This document shows, piece after piece, positions 61,601 through 63,325 of a stretch of 64,000 bases of DNA. Origin of the DNA: Pseudeuparius sepicola (lineage: Eukaryota; Arthropoda; Insecta; Coleoptera; Anthribidae); assembly GCA_963920635.1 (NCBI GenBank), contig OY987308.1, forward strand, positions 25,916,096 to 25,980,095, given 5' to 3'. Below the pieces are notes generated by a model, which made no database searches, was not told the origin of the DNA, and worked only from the letters and a program-made list of their open reading frames with translations. Numbering within the stretch: position 1 is the first letter of the stretch; every line of letters starts with the position of its first letter. The translations under genes were made by a program, and so were the position numbers.

Positions 61601-62774
61601 GAAATCGTTTATCCGATCGCACACTAATGCCGTTCAATTGCCCCTATAGGTGTCCCTGATGACGCGCATAGTGCCATCGCCCGACTGGTTCATCGGCGTC
61701 GACAGCTTCGACCTCTGCGTCAACGGGAACTGGCTGGACAGCATCACCATTGAGGTAAACGTTACCTACCTATATAAAAAAAAAATTGATAACGTTTGTT
61801 CTTTCAAGGTTGACCCAGTGGACGCTGGAACGGACAACGGTTTCACCTTTACCGCCCCGAACTGGCCGACGCAGCCGCAGGGCGAAGCTTACAGGATCAC
61901 TGCCAGGTACCCGGCCCATCCGGCCGGGTCCTTCTTCTATCCATATCTCAAGAGACTGCCCCCCATAGCCACCTTTCAATTTATCAAGGTAACGGACGAT
62001 CCGTTTGTGACCTCTTCTAAACGGTTGCTTTCAGGTGAAGGAGTACGAGCTGTCGGAAGTGTTCCATCACAGCGAGGACGACAGGAAGTACGACGTGCTG
62101 CAAATGGAGCACCTAACGCAGAATTCGATCGGACCACCGAGCGGGAATAGTGACATCGAAGCTGCCATAGAGGAAGAACGCCAGGAGCAAGAAGTGCACG
62201 AGATGGTGAAGCAGAAGGGTTACGGCGCCGTTCCTCCAAGCAGTACGACCGTCAAATTGGCATTTGCAGACGACAACAAGCTTAGTAACACGATGTAAAA
62301 TGGTATCCGATTAAAAATATGTATTTCGCTAATACGCTCCATTTTTTAGAAACCCGCGAGAAGATCTGTTTCCGGTAACATCAACAGCGGCGATCCCCGC
62401 CGTCGTACCGAGAGGGAACAAGGACGCAATCTTGAACAGCATCGCGGATTCGTACCTGGGACAGTCGAAGGACAAGCGGGCGCACAAAAAGTACAGGAAG
62501 TCGAAGAAGGTGTTCAAGAAGTTCCGTAAGTGATACCGTGGGTCTTACACCGCCCGTCTAACGCTCCCGTTTCTAAGGTCCGCCGCGAGACTGCCGGGTG
62601 ACGGACTGGTCTCGGTGGAGCGAGTGCAGCAAGTCGTGCGGCATAGGCGAGATGCAACGAAGAAGGGAAATACTGAAGCACGCGAGGAGGGGGGGCAGAG
62701 CGTGCCCGCCATTGGTCGAGACGAAGTGGTGCGGCTCGGCCAGGAGTTGCAACAAGGCGTACTTCAACTGGTAG
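13429..62774 (+). CDS. mspo: M-spondin-like secreted protein (Spondin_N + TSP1), seven coding exons
   Basis: The coding sequence joins 13429-13621, 59517-59728, 61650-61754, 61809-61988, 62035-62294, 62350-62525 and 62578-62774. Every junction is GT-AG and keeps frame, giving 440 residues. Residues 1-21 form a signal peptide ending near AYAA. A Spondin_N domain runs from about C26 to K230, with family hallmarks such as AFPKHYPDW, VKAFAESG, FNAPPIP, EFFVDGNHS, IVPSPDWFIGVDSFDLC, DAGTDNGFTF and LPPIATFQF. An acidic linker is followed by a Lys/Arg cluster (about 355-376) and a TSP1 repeat (about 380-440) with WSRWSECSKSCG. Spondin plus a single TSP1 is the M-spondin/mindin (spondin-2) arrangement; such proteins are extracellular-matrix, adhesion-type factors. 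NHS at 132-134 is a glycosylation sequon. Intron 1 is 45,895 bp; introns 3-6 are 46-55 bp. Extra non-coding 5' exons cannot be excluded. The family call is strong; orthology to Drosophila mspo is inferred. Confidence 0.9.
14050..14500 (+). repeat. Repeat family D, copy 1 (left arm of an inverted pair)
   Basis: It contains AGAGTCAAAGCTCTATGTGT, AAGTGGCATAGGCGTTTGTG and, at its end, CTCCTTCCTGGGGTTCTTTA. The same sequences appear inverted at 16434-17112, so the two form a large inverted repeat around a 1.9-kb centre. Confidence 0.75.
14550..14740 (+). repeat. Repeat family C, partial copy
   Basis: AAGGTGAATAAAACGTCAAA through TACTTTGTTGTATATTTCTA match the middle of family C with several changes. 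Confidence 0.65.
14811..14895. repeat. Imperfect hairpin
   Basis: AGCTTATTACGTATGAGTGGA is matched by the inverse TCCACGAGTATGTAATAAGCT around a G+C-rich loop with GCGCGGCGGCG. Confidence 0.55.
15257..15744. mobile_element. Tc1/mariner-type MITE (488 bp)
   Basis: Perfect terminal repeats CAGTGACCGGCAGAAAGTTG at both ends are flanked by TA (15255-15256 and 15745-15746). The interior is non-coding. TA duplication and a CAGTG start point to a Tc1/mariner-mobilised element. It sits in the centre of the family D inverted pair. Confidence 0.85.
15750..16430. other. Non-coding, no gene seen
   Basis: Includes a small phrase (ATGGCGCCAAAAAAAGCC) but no sustained coding frame or repeat match. Confidence 0.35.
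16434..17112 (-). repeat. Repeat family D, inverted copy with internal palindrome
   Basis: It starts TAAATAAAGAACCCCAGGAA and continues with the inverse of the 14050-14500 copy (CAAACGCATATACCACTTTG, TATCAAAATATTGTGTCAAA). The palindrome at 16884-17045 interrupts it. Confidence 0.7.
16884..17045. repeat. 162-bp palindrome built of GTGCGGAAAAG motifs
   Basis: The left arm TTTTCTACAAGCGTGCGGAA reappears inverted at the right end, and the arms are themselves made of smaller palindromes (GTGCGGAAAAGTGTACTTTT). The centre is near 16962. The whole could extrude as a cruciform. Confidence 0.8.
17113..17920. other. Non-coding, no gene seen
   Basis: Intronic sequence with no repeat match or coding frame that I recognise. 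Confidence 0.35.
17925..18215 (+). repeat. Repeat family D, copy 3
   Basis: AGAGTCAACGCTCTATGTGT, GATATCTCACAC, and AAGTGGCATAGGCGTTTGTG through AATTGGAAATTTAAAATTAG follow the order of the 14050 copy. Confidence 0.7.
18460..18597. mobile_element. Short hairpin MITE with 51-bp perfect arms
   Basis: TACAGGGTGTCCCATTTTGG is followed by TGTTTTTGGGTGTTTTTCTC, and the same ~51 bp return inverted to CCCTGTA. The loop is 35 bp. The ACAGGGTG(T)CCC end is shared in part by other elements in this window. Confidence 0.85.
18791..18975 (+). repeat. 5S-containing repeat family A, 5' fragment (copy 3)
   Basis: It matches the start of family A (ATCGGCACTGAAGTAGCCCA, AAGTAGGCCTTGGCGAGA, CCGGCCAATAAAGGC) and ends before the 5S-like part. 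Confidence 0.75.
18976..19965. other. Non-coding, no gene seen
   Basis: Overlapping frames at 19188-19526 (-) and 19274-19599 (+) have no domain. ACACCCTGTATAAAA near 19026 is a lone MITE-end-like motif. Confidence 0.35.
19969..20219. mobile_element. Diverged hairpin MITE (~250 bp)
   Basis: TATCTCTTTTGTTTTTGATT and TTAGAAAAAA on the left mirror TTTTTTCTAAAATCAAAAAT and AAAGGAGATA on the right. The right end is GGGACACCCTGTATA and the left end TATACCGGGTGG, a degraded form of the same terminus. Confidence 0.65.
20315..20790 (+). repeat. 5S-containing repeat family A, copy 4 (complete)
   Basis: It runs from ATCGGCACTGAAGTAGCACA through ATGTACCTTGCCACTGAAGT. The internal 5S-like segment at about 20601-20692 reads CGATCGTCAAAGTCAAGCAA, CGCCGCGAGCAGTCGGTTCG, TGGACGGGTGATCCC, which follows 5S rRNA order (CGATCACCGAAATTAAGCAG ... 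GATGGGTGACC). TTTTTTTG follows shortly after. Confidence 0.8.
20843..20904. promoter_or_regulatory. Cluster of four ETS-type sites
   Basis: CACTTCCGGT at 20843, ACGGAAGTAG at 20858, CACTTCCGGT at 20876 and ACCGGAAGTG at 20895 are four matches to the ETS consensus in 62 bp, alternating in orientation. It lies in intron 1. Function is inferred. Confidence 0.4.
20905..21460. other. G+C-richer intronic island
   Basis: Repeat-free sequence with no recognisable coding domain. It follows the ETS-type cluster. Confidence 0.3.
21466..21522 (+). repeat. Short 5S rRNA-derived module (type B), copy 2
   Basis: GCGAAGCAACGTCGGGCGCG, GTCGGCTTATGGATGGGTGA, CCGCCC and then a T-run. This is the closest of the short copies to the canonical 5S box-C region. 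Confidence 0.78.
21523..22080. other. Non-coding, no gene seen
   Basis: Long overlapping frames on both strands (21500-22050) show no domain. Confidence 0.35.
22085..23175 (+). repeat. ~182-bp satellite, block 1
   Basis: Six tandem units carrying CGTGTATTAGAAAACTTTGC, AATTTTAATGTTATATTTTA, TTGTTGGTCCAAAATTATGA and AAACAAGTAAAATATGTAGA. Starts of the TTTCGTTTCTGAGCAAT phrase are spaced about 182 bp. Units within this block are very similar to each other. Confidence 0.9.
23176..23700. other. G+C-rich island between satellite blocks
   Basis: About 500 bp of non-repetitive, G+C-richer DNA separates blocks 1 and 2. No coding domain is seen in frames at 23176-23591. Confidence 0.4.
23700..25835 (+). 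repeat. ~182-bp satellite, block 2 (variant)
   Basis: About twelve units in the same orientation as block 1, alternating between two sub-variants: TTGAGGTCACGCGAAAATAC with AAACAAGTCAAGTATAAGAA, and TTGAGGTCTCGCAAAAAATT with TAACAAGTAAAATATGTAGA. A higher-order dimer repeat is suggested. Confidence 0.88.
25836..26868. other. G+C-rich island between satellite blocks
   Basis: About 1 kb of non-satellite DNA with a poly-C tract near 25923. Open frames at 25838-26208 have no domain. It includes an A+T-poor tract rich in CGCG around 26580-26750. Confidence 0.4.
26870..28130 (+). repeat. ~182-bp satellite, block 3
   Basis: Seven units close to the block 1 type (TTTCGTTTCTGAGCAATG, TATTTTAGACTTTATAAAAA, ATTGTTGGTCCAAAATTATG), same orientation as blocks 1 and 2. 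Confidence 0.88.
28131..28820. other. G+C-rich intronic island
   Basis: Frames on both strands (28130-28729) lack any domain. CGAATAGTGTTGGTCCAGGT at 28769 recurs inverted at about 34630-34650. Confidence 0.35.
28822..30346. mobile_element. Foldback element with ~530-bp arms
   Basis: TACAATGTGTCCCGGATATG and GAACAGCATAGGGATCTTGC at the left return inverted at the right end (30290-30346), and similarity continues inward to about 29355 and 29810 (ACAGGGCC, TCTAAATATTA). The loop of about 450 bp has no recognisable coding. Confidence 0.82.
30347..31390. other. Non-coding, no gene seen
   Basis: Intronic sequence; the open frames at 30245-30692 show no domain. Confidence 0.35.
31392..31967. mobile_element. 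Inverted-repeat element (576 bp)
   Basis: AAAAGTTCATATGAACATAG and GTCCGCAGATG at the left reappear inverted at the right; arms of about 130 bp extend to TTTTCTTGCAAAA. The terminus TTCATATGAA is itself a palindrome. Confidence 0.78.
32101..32194 (+). pseudogene. Possible 3' terminal exon-like remnant
   Basis: A C-run ending in AG precedes an open segment reading VNPEDDSIAPISTYKDIRKF and then RMEQRINLH before TAA, with AATAAA near 32369. The acidic-to-basic make-up looks protein-like, but no family is recognised and no upstream exon was found. It may be part of a decayed transposon ORF. Confidence 0.25.
32200..33460. other. Non-coding, no gene seen
   Basis: Frames at 32901-33425 (+) and 32952-33374 (-) are long but mirror each other and have no domain. 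A G-run lies at 33110-33121. Confidence 0.35.
33466..33532 (+). repeat. Short 5S rRNA-derived module (type B), copy 3
   Basis: GGTGCAGAAACCGCGGGAGC, GGTCGGCTCATGGATGGGTG, ACCGCCC. It is preceded by TCTCAAAATCGTCGTTAAAA, a phrase also found in family A, which suggests that the two repeat types share modules. Confidence 0.7.
33590..34110 (+). repeat. 5S-containing repeat family A, copy 5 (complete)
   Basis: Same order as copy 4: TGAAATCGGCATTGAAGTGT at the start, the 5S-like segment at about 33908-34000 (GCGATCGTCAAAGTCAAGCA, ACGCCGCGCGCAGTCGG, TTGGACGGGTGATCCC), and TGTACCTCGGCACTAAAG at the end. Confidence 0.8.
34111..34795. other. Non-coding with a lone MITE-like end
   Basis: TTTCTAACCTGGACCAACACTG at about 34624-34645 is the inverse of a motif at 28773. 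No coding is recognised. Confidence 0.35.
34804..35365. mobile_element. Non-autonomous hAT element with 8-bp target duplication
   Basis: Terminal repeats CAGTGGCGGATCTA at 34804 and TAGATCCGCCACTG ending at 35365 are flanked by identical CCGCTCGG (34796-34803 and 35366-35373). The CAGTGG start and 8-bp duplication are diagnostic of hAT elements. The 562-bp interior has no transposase. Confidence 0.9.
35374..37735. other. Intronic DNA, partly G+C-rich, no gene seen
   Basis: 35404-35900 is G+C-rich with overlapping frames but no domain. 35977-36670 holds further domain-less frames. GTGTGACCC/GTGTCACAC motifs near 37105-37130 are short and isolated. Confidence 0.35.
37740..38205 (-). repeat. 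5S-containing repeat family A, copy 6 (complete)
   Basis: Minus orientation: the inverse of the 5S-like segment lies at 37790-37880 (GGAATCACCCGTCCATGAAC, GACTGCGCGCGGCATTGCTT), followed by the family's AAGGCCTACTTATTGAAAAA part at about 38104. Confidence 0.82.
38206..38660. other. Non-coding, no gene seen
   Basis: Four overlapping frames at 38306-38639 share one G+C-rich segment and none shows a domain. Confidence 0.35.
38666..38728 (+). repeat. Short 5S rRNA-derived module (type B), copy 4
   Basis: GAAAGGTGCAGCACCGGCGG, TCGCGGTCGCCACATGGATG, GGTGACCG and then a T-rich tract. Confidence 0.68.
38730..39262. other. Non-coding, no gene seen
   Basis: Intronic DNA with G+C-rich patches near 38930-39240. 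No repeat match. Confidence 0.35.
39263..39490 (-). repeat. Repeat family C, partial copy (minus)
   Basis: ACAAAGTAAACTAAATTTAA, CTGATATTTAACATGTACCT and TTTCAAAGAAGTATAA are inverse matches to family C with a middle deletion. Confidence 0.6.
39690..40170 (-). repeat. 5S-containing repeat family A, copy 7 (complete)
   Basis: Minus orientation, 5S-like part at about 39768-39860. It has a short deletion in the CTCCAAACTGC-CTCCATG region relative to copy 6. Confidence 0.82.
40171..40912. other. Non-coding, no gene seen
   Basis: Intronic sequence without recognised repeats or domains. Confidence 0.35.
40915..41450 (+). repeat. 158-bp tandem repeat
   Basis: TCTTTAGAGGAACTTGGAGA recurs at 41044 and 41202 and, slightly changed, at 41360 (period 158), with an additional 5' unit at 40941 shortened to 103 bp. 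Each unit carries TTTCTACGCATCAAACTGC and GATAGGCCTATTTCCGGCC. Confidence 0.85.
41451..42284. other. Non-coding, no gene seen
   Basis: Intronic sequence; a domain-less frame lies at 41790-41993. Confidence 0.35.
42285..43745 (-). repeat. Repeat family D, copy 4, split by a later insertion
   Basis: 42285-42431 and 43674-43745 are the two halves of one minus-orientation family D copy. They join at ...ATCAAAATATTG|TGTCAAAACTTGG, which is continuous in the copy at 17068-17112. Confidence 0.8.
42432..43673. mobile_element. 1.24-kb TIR element with 3-bp target duplication
   Basis: Termini TAGGCCAGGGAAA and TTTCCCTGGCCTA are perfect inverses flanked by TGT on both sides (42429-42431 and 43674-43676). 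The empty site is known from the other family D copies. The interior holds two or three ~145-bp direct repeats with GCAAAAATATTAACTGTTTT and GCGAAATTAAACATTTATTT (42735-43140), and an inverted version of the same motif near 43320-43360. No transposase was recognised; the superfamily is uncertain (CACTA- or Academ-like on TSD length only). Confidence 0.8.
43746..44588. other. Non-coding, no gene seen
   Basis: Intronic sequence without recognised features. Confidence 0.35.
44590..45170 (+). mobile_element. Repeat family C, copy 2 (complete)
   Basis: Nearly identical along its length to 11830-12420, differing at scattered single bases. It has the subterminal hairpin formed by GGAAATAAAGATTTTTCCGTGC and GCACGGAAAAATCTATTTCT. 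Confidence 0.78.
45171..46840. other. A+T-rich intronic DNA, no gene seen
   Basis: The frame at 45708-45911 is a low-complexity hydrophobic artefact of T-rich DNA. AACCTGACAC at 45492 and GTGTCAGGTTT at 46533 form a weak inverted pair about 1 kb apart. Confidence 0.35.
46842..46936. mobile_element. Very short MITE-like element
   Basis: TACAGGGTGACCCAAA at one end and GGATCGCCCTGTATA at the other, about 95 bp apart, resemble the ACAGGGTG termini seen elsewhere in the window. The interior is G+C-rich. Confidence 0.45.
46940..47435. other. G+C-rich intronic island
   Basis: No domain in the frames at 47035-47558. Confidence 0.35.
47440..48541. mobile_element. Probable non-autonomous hAT element made of GATCTAAGATC palindromes
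   Basis: Two arrays (47445-47590 and 48264-48541) consist of repeated GATCTTAGATC or its inverse with short AAA/TTT linkers. The right end inverted reads CAGAGCTGGGCAGATCTATT, a typical hAT terminus. The left terminus is not clear, so truncation is possible. The 670-bp middle is A+T-rich with ACGTAACTAGTTACGT palindromes near 47740. Confidence 0.6.
48547..49107. mobile_element. Inverted-repeat element related to the foldback family
   Basis: ATTCTGAACAACTGTTCCTC with ACAGCGCATTAT at the left matches the inverse at 49060-49107. The sub-terminal TCTCGGAAACTAGCAGAG is shared with the 959-2495 foldback. It abuts the GATC element. Confidence 0.65.
49137..49202 (-). repeat. Short 5S rRNA-derived module (type B), copy 5 (minus)
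   Basis: Inverse of GCAGCGGCGACGGGCGCGGT, CGGCCCGCGGACGGGTGACC, GCGCTCCTGATTTTTTTT. It ends in a T-run on its own strand, like a Pol III terminator. Confidence 0.72.
49203..50100. other. Non-coding, no gene seen
   Basis: Frames at 49058-49390 and 49424-49726 have no domain. Confidence 0.35.
50103..51822 (-). mobile_element. Tc1-type DNA transposon with long IR/DR ends, apparently complete
   Basis: Near-identical terminal inverted repeats of about 230 bp begin CGAGCCCTAACAACTATATG at both ends and are flanked by TA (50101-50102 and 51823-51824). Each arm carries two related motifs: an outer CTAACAACTATATGTTGGAA and an inner CTGACAACTAAATATTGGAA (about 50307-50327 left, 51602-51621 right). 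This is an IR/DR arrangement as in Sleeping Beauty-like elements. The arms differ at only scattered positions. Between them lies one transposase gene on the minus strand with one small intron and no internal stop. The exact outer boundary could be a few bases inside the stated ends. Confidence 0.88.
50356..51435 (-). CDS. Tc1 transposase (DD34E), two exons
   Basis: The gene is read on the minus strand as 51435-51082 joined to 51027-50356, giving 341 residues, the usual Tc1 length. The 54-bp intron (51081-51028) has a GTATGT donor and CCATAG acceptor, and splicing joins LSFYK to AKEKPLL in phase 0. The N-terminal half has the paired-like helix-turn-helix region (KTMREISSEL, SGRPKAVS). The catalytic triad is D155 (IYSDESKF), D245 (FQQDAASCHTA) and E280 (SPDLNAIETLW), with 34 residues between the last two. 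It acts in the nucleus, cutting at the IR/DR ends and inserting at TA. No stop or frameshift is visible, so activity is possible but not shown. Confidence 0.88.
51825..52460. other. G+C-rich intronic island
   Basis: CpG-rich around 52120-52440. No coding domain is recognised. Confidence 0.35.
52465..53205 (+). repeat. 22-bp minisatellite
   Basis: GTAAGGTAAACGTAACTAGA plus AC repeats with variants (CCTAAC, CGTCAG, ACAGCT) for about 740 bp. The most regular run is at 53010-53160. It presents many GTAAG-like splice-donor motifs on the sense strand of mspo. Confidence 0.88.
53206..54545. other. Non-coding, no gene seen
   Basis: Intronic sequence with no recognised repeat or domain. Confidence 0.35.
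54551..55564. mobile_element. Decayed DNA transposon with TIRs
   Basis: TAGTAAGGGCAGAATGTAAA and GGCGAAGTCGGC at the left are matched by the inverse GCCGACTTCGCTTTTACATT and CTGCCCCTACTA at the right. A transposase N-terminal remnant lies between. The length (about 1 kb) shows that most of the gene is deleted. Confidence 0.72.
54788..55072 (+). pseudogene. Transposase N-terminal remnant
   Basis: MQREVFSAQSRKLILNVVKY continues with FQEKKDYTRENLSV and ASEALQ, then in another frame RIRQEGIKHIKMVHTKRKAA before a stop. An R(K)IILNV..F opening followed by an R.IR.EG helix-turn-helix end is seen in several insect DDE transposases. At least one frameshift makes it non-functional. Confidence 0.5.
55572..57228. 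mobile_element. 1.66-kb palindrome with ~680-bp arms
   Basis: The left arm (about 55572-56250) and right arm (about 56555-57228) are near-identical inverses, from CCAAAACCCAAACATCAAAA through ATGTGAAAAACAAGAAAATA. Both carry CCTCCTAAGAGTTAGTACTA and a G/C-rich CACCCCCTCCCCCC. The ~300-bp spacer holds an ORF remnant. Confidence 0.82.
56327..56560 (-). pseudogene. ORF remnant in the palindrome spacer, unknown family
   Basis: Read on the minus strand from ATG at 56560: MKQSSSYASAEMDASKTASV, then EEVVSIVQVCAAIA, one TAG, and DLHVLNRDTVIIDDDLNDD to SPSELFGAD and a stop. It is acidic at the end and looks like a real protein tail, perhaps from the parent transposon. No family is recognised. Confidence 0.4.
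57229..58640. other. Non-coding, no gene seen
   Basis: G+C-rich patches near 57300-57540 and 57930-58400. All frames, including 58030-58491, lack a domain. Confidence 0.35.
58655..58755. repeat. Local direct/inverted repeat GGTATTTAGGAGGCCCT
   Basis: GGGTATTTAGGAGGCCCTTA at about 58659 and GGTATTTAGGAGGCCCTCC at 58731 flank the inverse CCGAAATACCCTATA at about 58708, so the stretch can form alternative hairpins. Confidence 0.5.
59273..59473 (+). repeat. Direct repeat upstream of mspo exon 2
   Basis: AAATATAGTGCGTACCGTTTA occurs at about 59274 and 59447, 173 bp apart, each followed by A(A/T)ACTTT. It lies in the last 250 bp of intron 1. Confidence 0.6.
59517..59728 (+). CDS. mspo: mspo coding exon 2 (central spondin domain)
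   Basis: The acceptor TTTCGTTTTCAG precedes 59517 and the donor AGG|GTGAGC follows 59728. With the split Gly codon from exon 1 it reads GRSHDRSFVLFRLGKRSS and then VKAFAESG, FNAPPIP and EFFVDGNHSR, all spondin-domain landmarks. It ends in phase 0. Confidence 0.9.
59793..59798 (-). terminator. Poly(A) signal for the nested channel gene
   Basis: AATAAA on the minus strand (TTTATT on plus) lies 33 bp beyond the TGA stop at 59831. It is still inside mspo intron 2, 65 bp from exon 2, so the whole transcription unit could fit in the intron. Confidence 0.5.
59831..61549 (-). CDS. Intronless HCN/CNG-like cation channel with non-canonical pore (YLD in place of GYG)
   Basis: This 572-residue protein has the HCN/CNG layout. 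S1 is at about 93-116, S2 136-156, S3 173-195 (DLMSSIP, as in HCN channels), S4 214-238, S5 246-271 (HWMACLQFAVP matches the HCN S5 end), the pore helix 302-317 (YLFALFKS), and S6 330-357 (YIVGRLIM). A C-linker (about 359-425) and a cyclic-nucleotide-binding domain (about 432-548) follow. The CNBD keeps the phosphate cassette FGEI (497-500) and R509-S-A. The selectivity filter CIGYG of HCN aligns to GVYLD (316-320), so GYG is lost. S4 keeps only K221, R224, R230 and K234 as spaced positive charges. The ATG at 61549 has an in-frame TAA eight codons upstream. The gene lies antisense within mspo intron 2 (1921 bp). The unbroken frame argues against a dead retrocopy. Ion conduction is unproven; it may be an auxiliary or silent subunit. 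Confidence 0.9.
   Translation of the reverse strand: MQELLANKHHKYKVSHDCSVADQEEHVPPALGKRANLCQRLKRHIQLQFLIYDQNPHNLMYFRSDAAVRQEKKRQYYSTRFYVIHPLSKLRAWYEVYLIFFYFIVLLIKSIDISFVRWVKITEGNRSHLSIATMATALDFMCILDIIVIFLTGYIVQETKYIELRLSKIAAHYLTSLYFFCDLMSSIPKYVVCGFTTITLTDSICRRVHLFPIINAFGVLKIARLLTLYRLINKVTDYLQFRFRGLMSLISFFIITIQIAHWMACLQFAVPRYRKMFSSENEFANNSWIFSEDVIMRPISSQYLFALFKSCAYSLGVYLDCYPINNWEESVLAIMNYIVGRLIMSLTWIVLLSYILSARSLDTKYIEMMNQLNAYMVHKQLPMDLRKRLIEYYKFKYQKSYFNEKFITGILSDTLNNKVNVHKYKFLIGNVGIFKHLNSKAISQVVTYLIPEIFLPNDIIIQSGTIGDSMYFLATGTVAVYTHSGKEVCHLQDGAYFGEISLILKDQKRSATVIAIEISEVYKLERRKFEDLFLENKEAFDIILKEAEARLQQTNKMEEKYTRMIFEQTYKK
61650..61754 (+). CDS. mspo: mspo coding exon 3 (spondin domain)
   Basis: The acceptor CCCCTATAG precedes GTGTCC. 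The exon encodes 35 residues including IVPSPDWFIGVDSFDLC, the most conserved stretch of Spondin_N, and ends at the donor GAG|GTAAAC. Its start lies only 100 bp from the start codon of the antisense channel gene. Confidence 0.92.
61809..61988 (+). CDS. mspo: mspo coding exon 4 (end of spondin domain)
   Basis: This 60-codon exon is bounded by TTTCAAG| and AAG|GTAACG. It contains DAGTDNGFTFTAPNWPTQPQ, YPAHPAGSFFYPYLKRLPP and IATFQFIK, closing the Spondin_N domain. The upstream intron is 54 bp and the downstream one 46 bp, close to the minimum for insects. Confidence 0.92.
62035..62294 (+). CDS. mspo: mspo coding exon 5 (acidic linker)
   Basis: It begins after TTGCTTTCAG with VKEYELSEVFHH and continues through a Glu-rich linker (IEEERQEQEVHEMVKQKG). 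Splicing at AT|GTAAAA joins the next exon through an Ile codon. If this intron were retained, the frame would read ATG TAA at the junction, so an unspliced transcript would stop before the TSP1 repeat. Confidence 0.82.
62350..62525 (+). CDS. mspo: mspo coding exon 6 (basic linker)
   Basis: The acceptor CATTTTTTAG precedes 62350 and the donor TTCC|GTAAGT follows 62525. It encodes a linker ending in a dense Lys/Arg cluster (KDKRAHKKYRKSKKVFKKF), which could bind heparan sulfate or be a furin-type cleavage region; both are inferences. The reading frame is open only with the proposed junctions. Confidence 0.82.
62578..62774 (+). CDS. mspo: mspo coding exon 7 (TSP1 repeat and stop)
   Basis: The acceptor CGTTTCTAAG precedes 62578. 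With the split Arg codon it reads RPPRDCRVTDWSRWSECSKS, then CG, and a series of cysteines typical of a TSP1 repeat (C381, C392, C396, C418, C427, C433), ending at TAG 62772-62774. WSxWSxCSxSCG is the signature of the fold and of C-mannosylated tryptophans. Confidence 0.88.
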
Positions 62775-63325
62775 AGGGGGCGAACGACACACATCAATTT
62801 TTGTATCATGTAATTTTATAAAAAATGAAAAAAATAATAATTACCTAATAAGGAGAGACAATCGGGGTAGTAGTTCTTTTCCGTACTGAATATTATGTAA
62901 TGTTGTCCGTTTTATACACTTGGATGTTAAAAATCTATTTCTAATCTTTTTTCTTCCTGAATTAAAACAAAAATAATACCACTACGGCCACCTACTTATG
63001 TGTGATATGGACTAATATTATTGTTCGCACGAATATTATCATCGTACCGGGTGTTTTCTCGTCGGGACCGCCGACTTTTTGTAAATATTTCAATTGGTAC
63101 AAAGTACTGTAGGTGTTAGCACAAGAATGTCAATGGAAGATCCGTTTTTTGCTCATTGAAACCAAAATGACTTCTATAGGTGTAGGCTAAGAATTTTTGT
63201 ATCGGAATAAGTTGTATGTATATTGTATAATTGTACTAATGTTTTATTTTTTAGTATGTAAGGTTTATTAATGTGAGGTCTCCTGTATTCAGATAATGTA
63301 AAATAAACGTTACCTATATTTAGAT
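62775..63325 (+). other. mspo: mspo 3' UTR
   Basis: A+T-rich non-coding sequence follows the TAG and runs to the AATAAA at 63302. No other gene signal is seen in it. The extent is inferred from the first full polyadenylation hexamer. Confidence 0.5.
63302..63307 (+). terminator. mspo: Poly(A) signal AATAAA for mspo
   Basis: This is the first canonical AATAAA downstream of the mspo stop codon, about 530 bp away, and T/A-rich sequence follows it. Confidence 0.5.

Larger units (their letters stand above)
59729..61649 (+). other. mspo: mspo intron 2, host of the nested channel gene
   Basis: The GTGAGC donor and CCCCTATAG acceptor bound 1921 bp, of which 1719 bp are the antisense channel ORF. 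Any promoter of the channel must overlap mspo exon 3 or lie beyond it. Confidence 0.8.

Noticed and set aside
60414..61637. Long ORFs overlapping the channel gene (for example 60416-60868 + and 61200-61637 -)
   Set aside because: They are other-frame shadows of the 572-codon channel frame and contain no domain.
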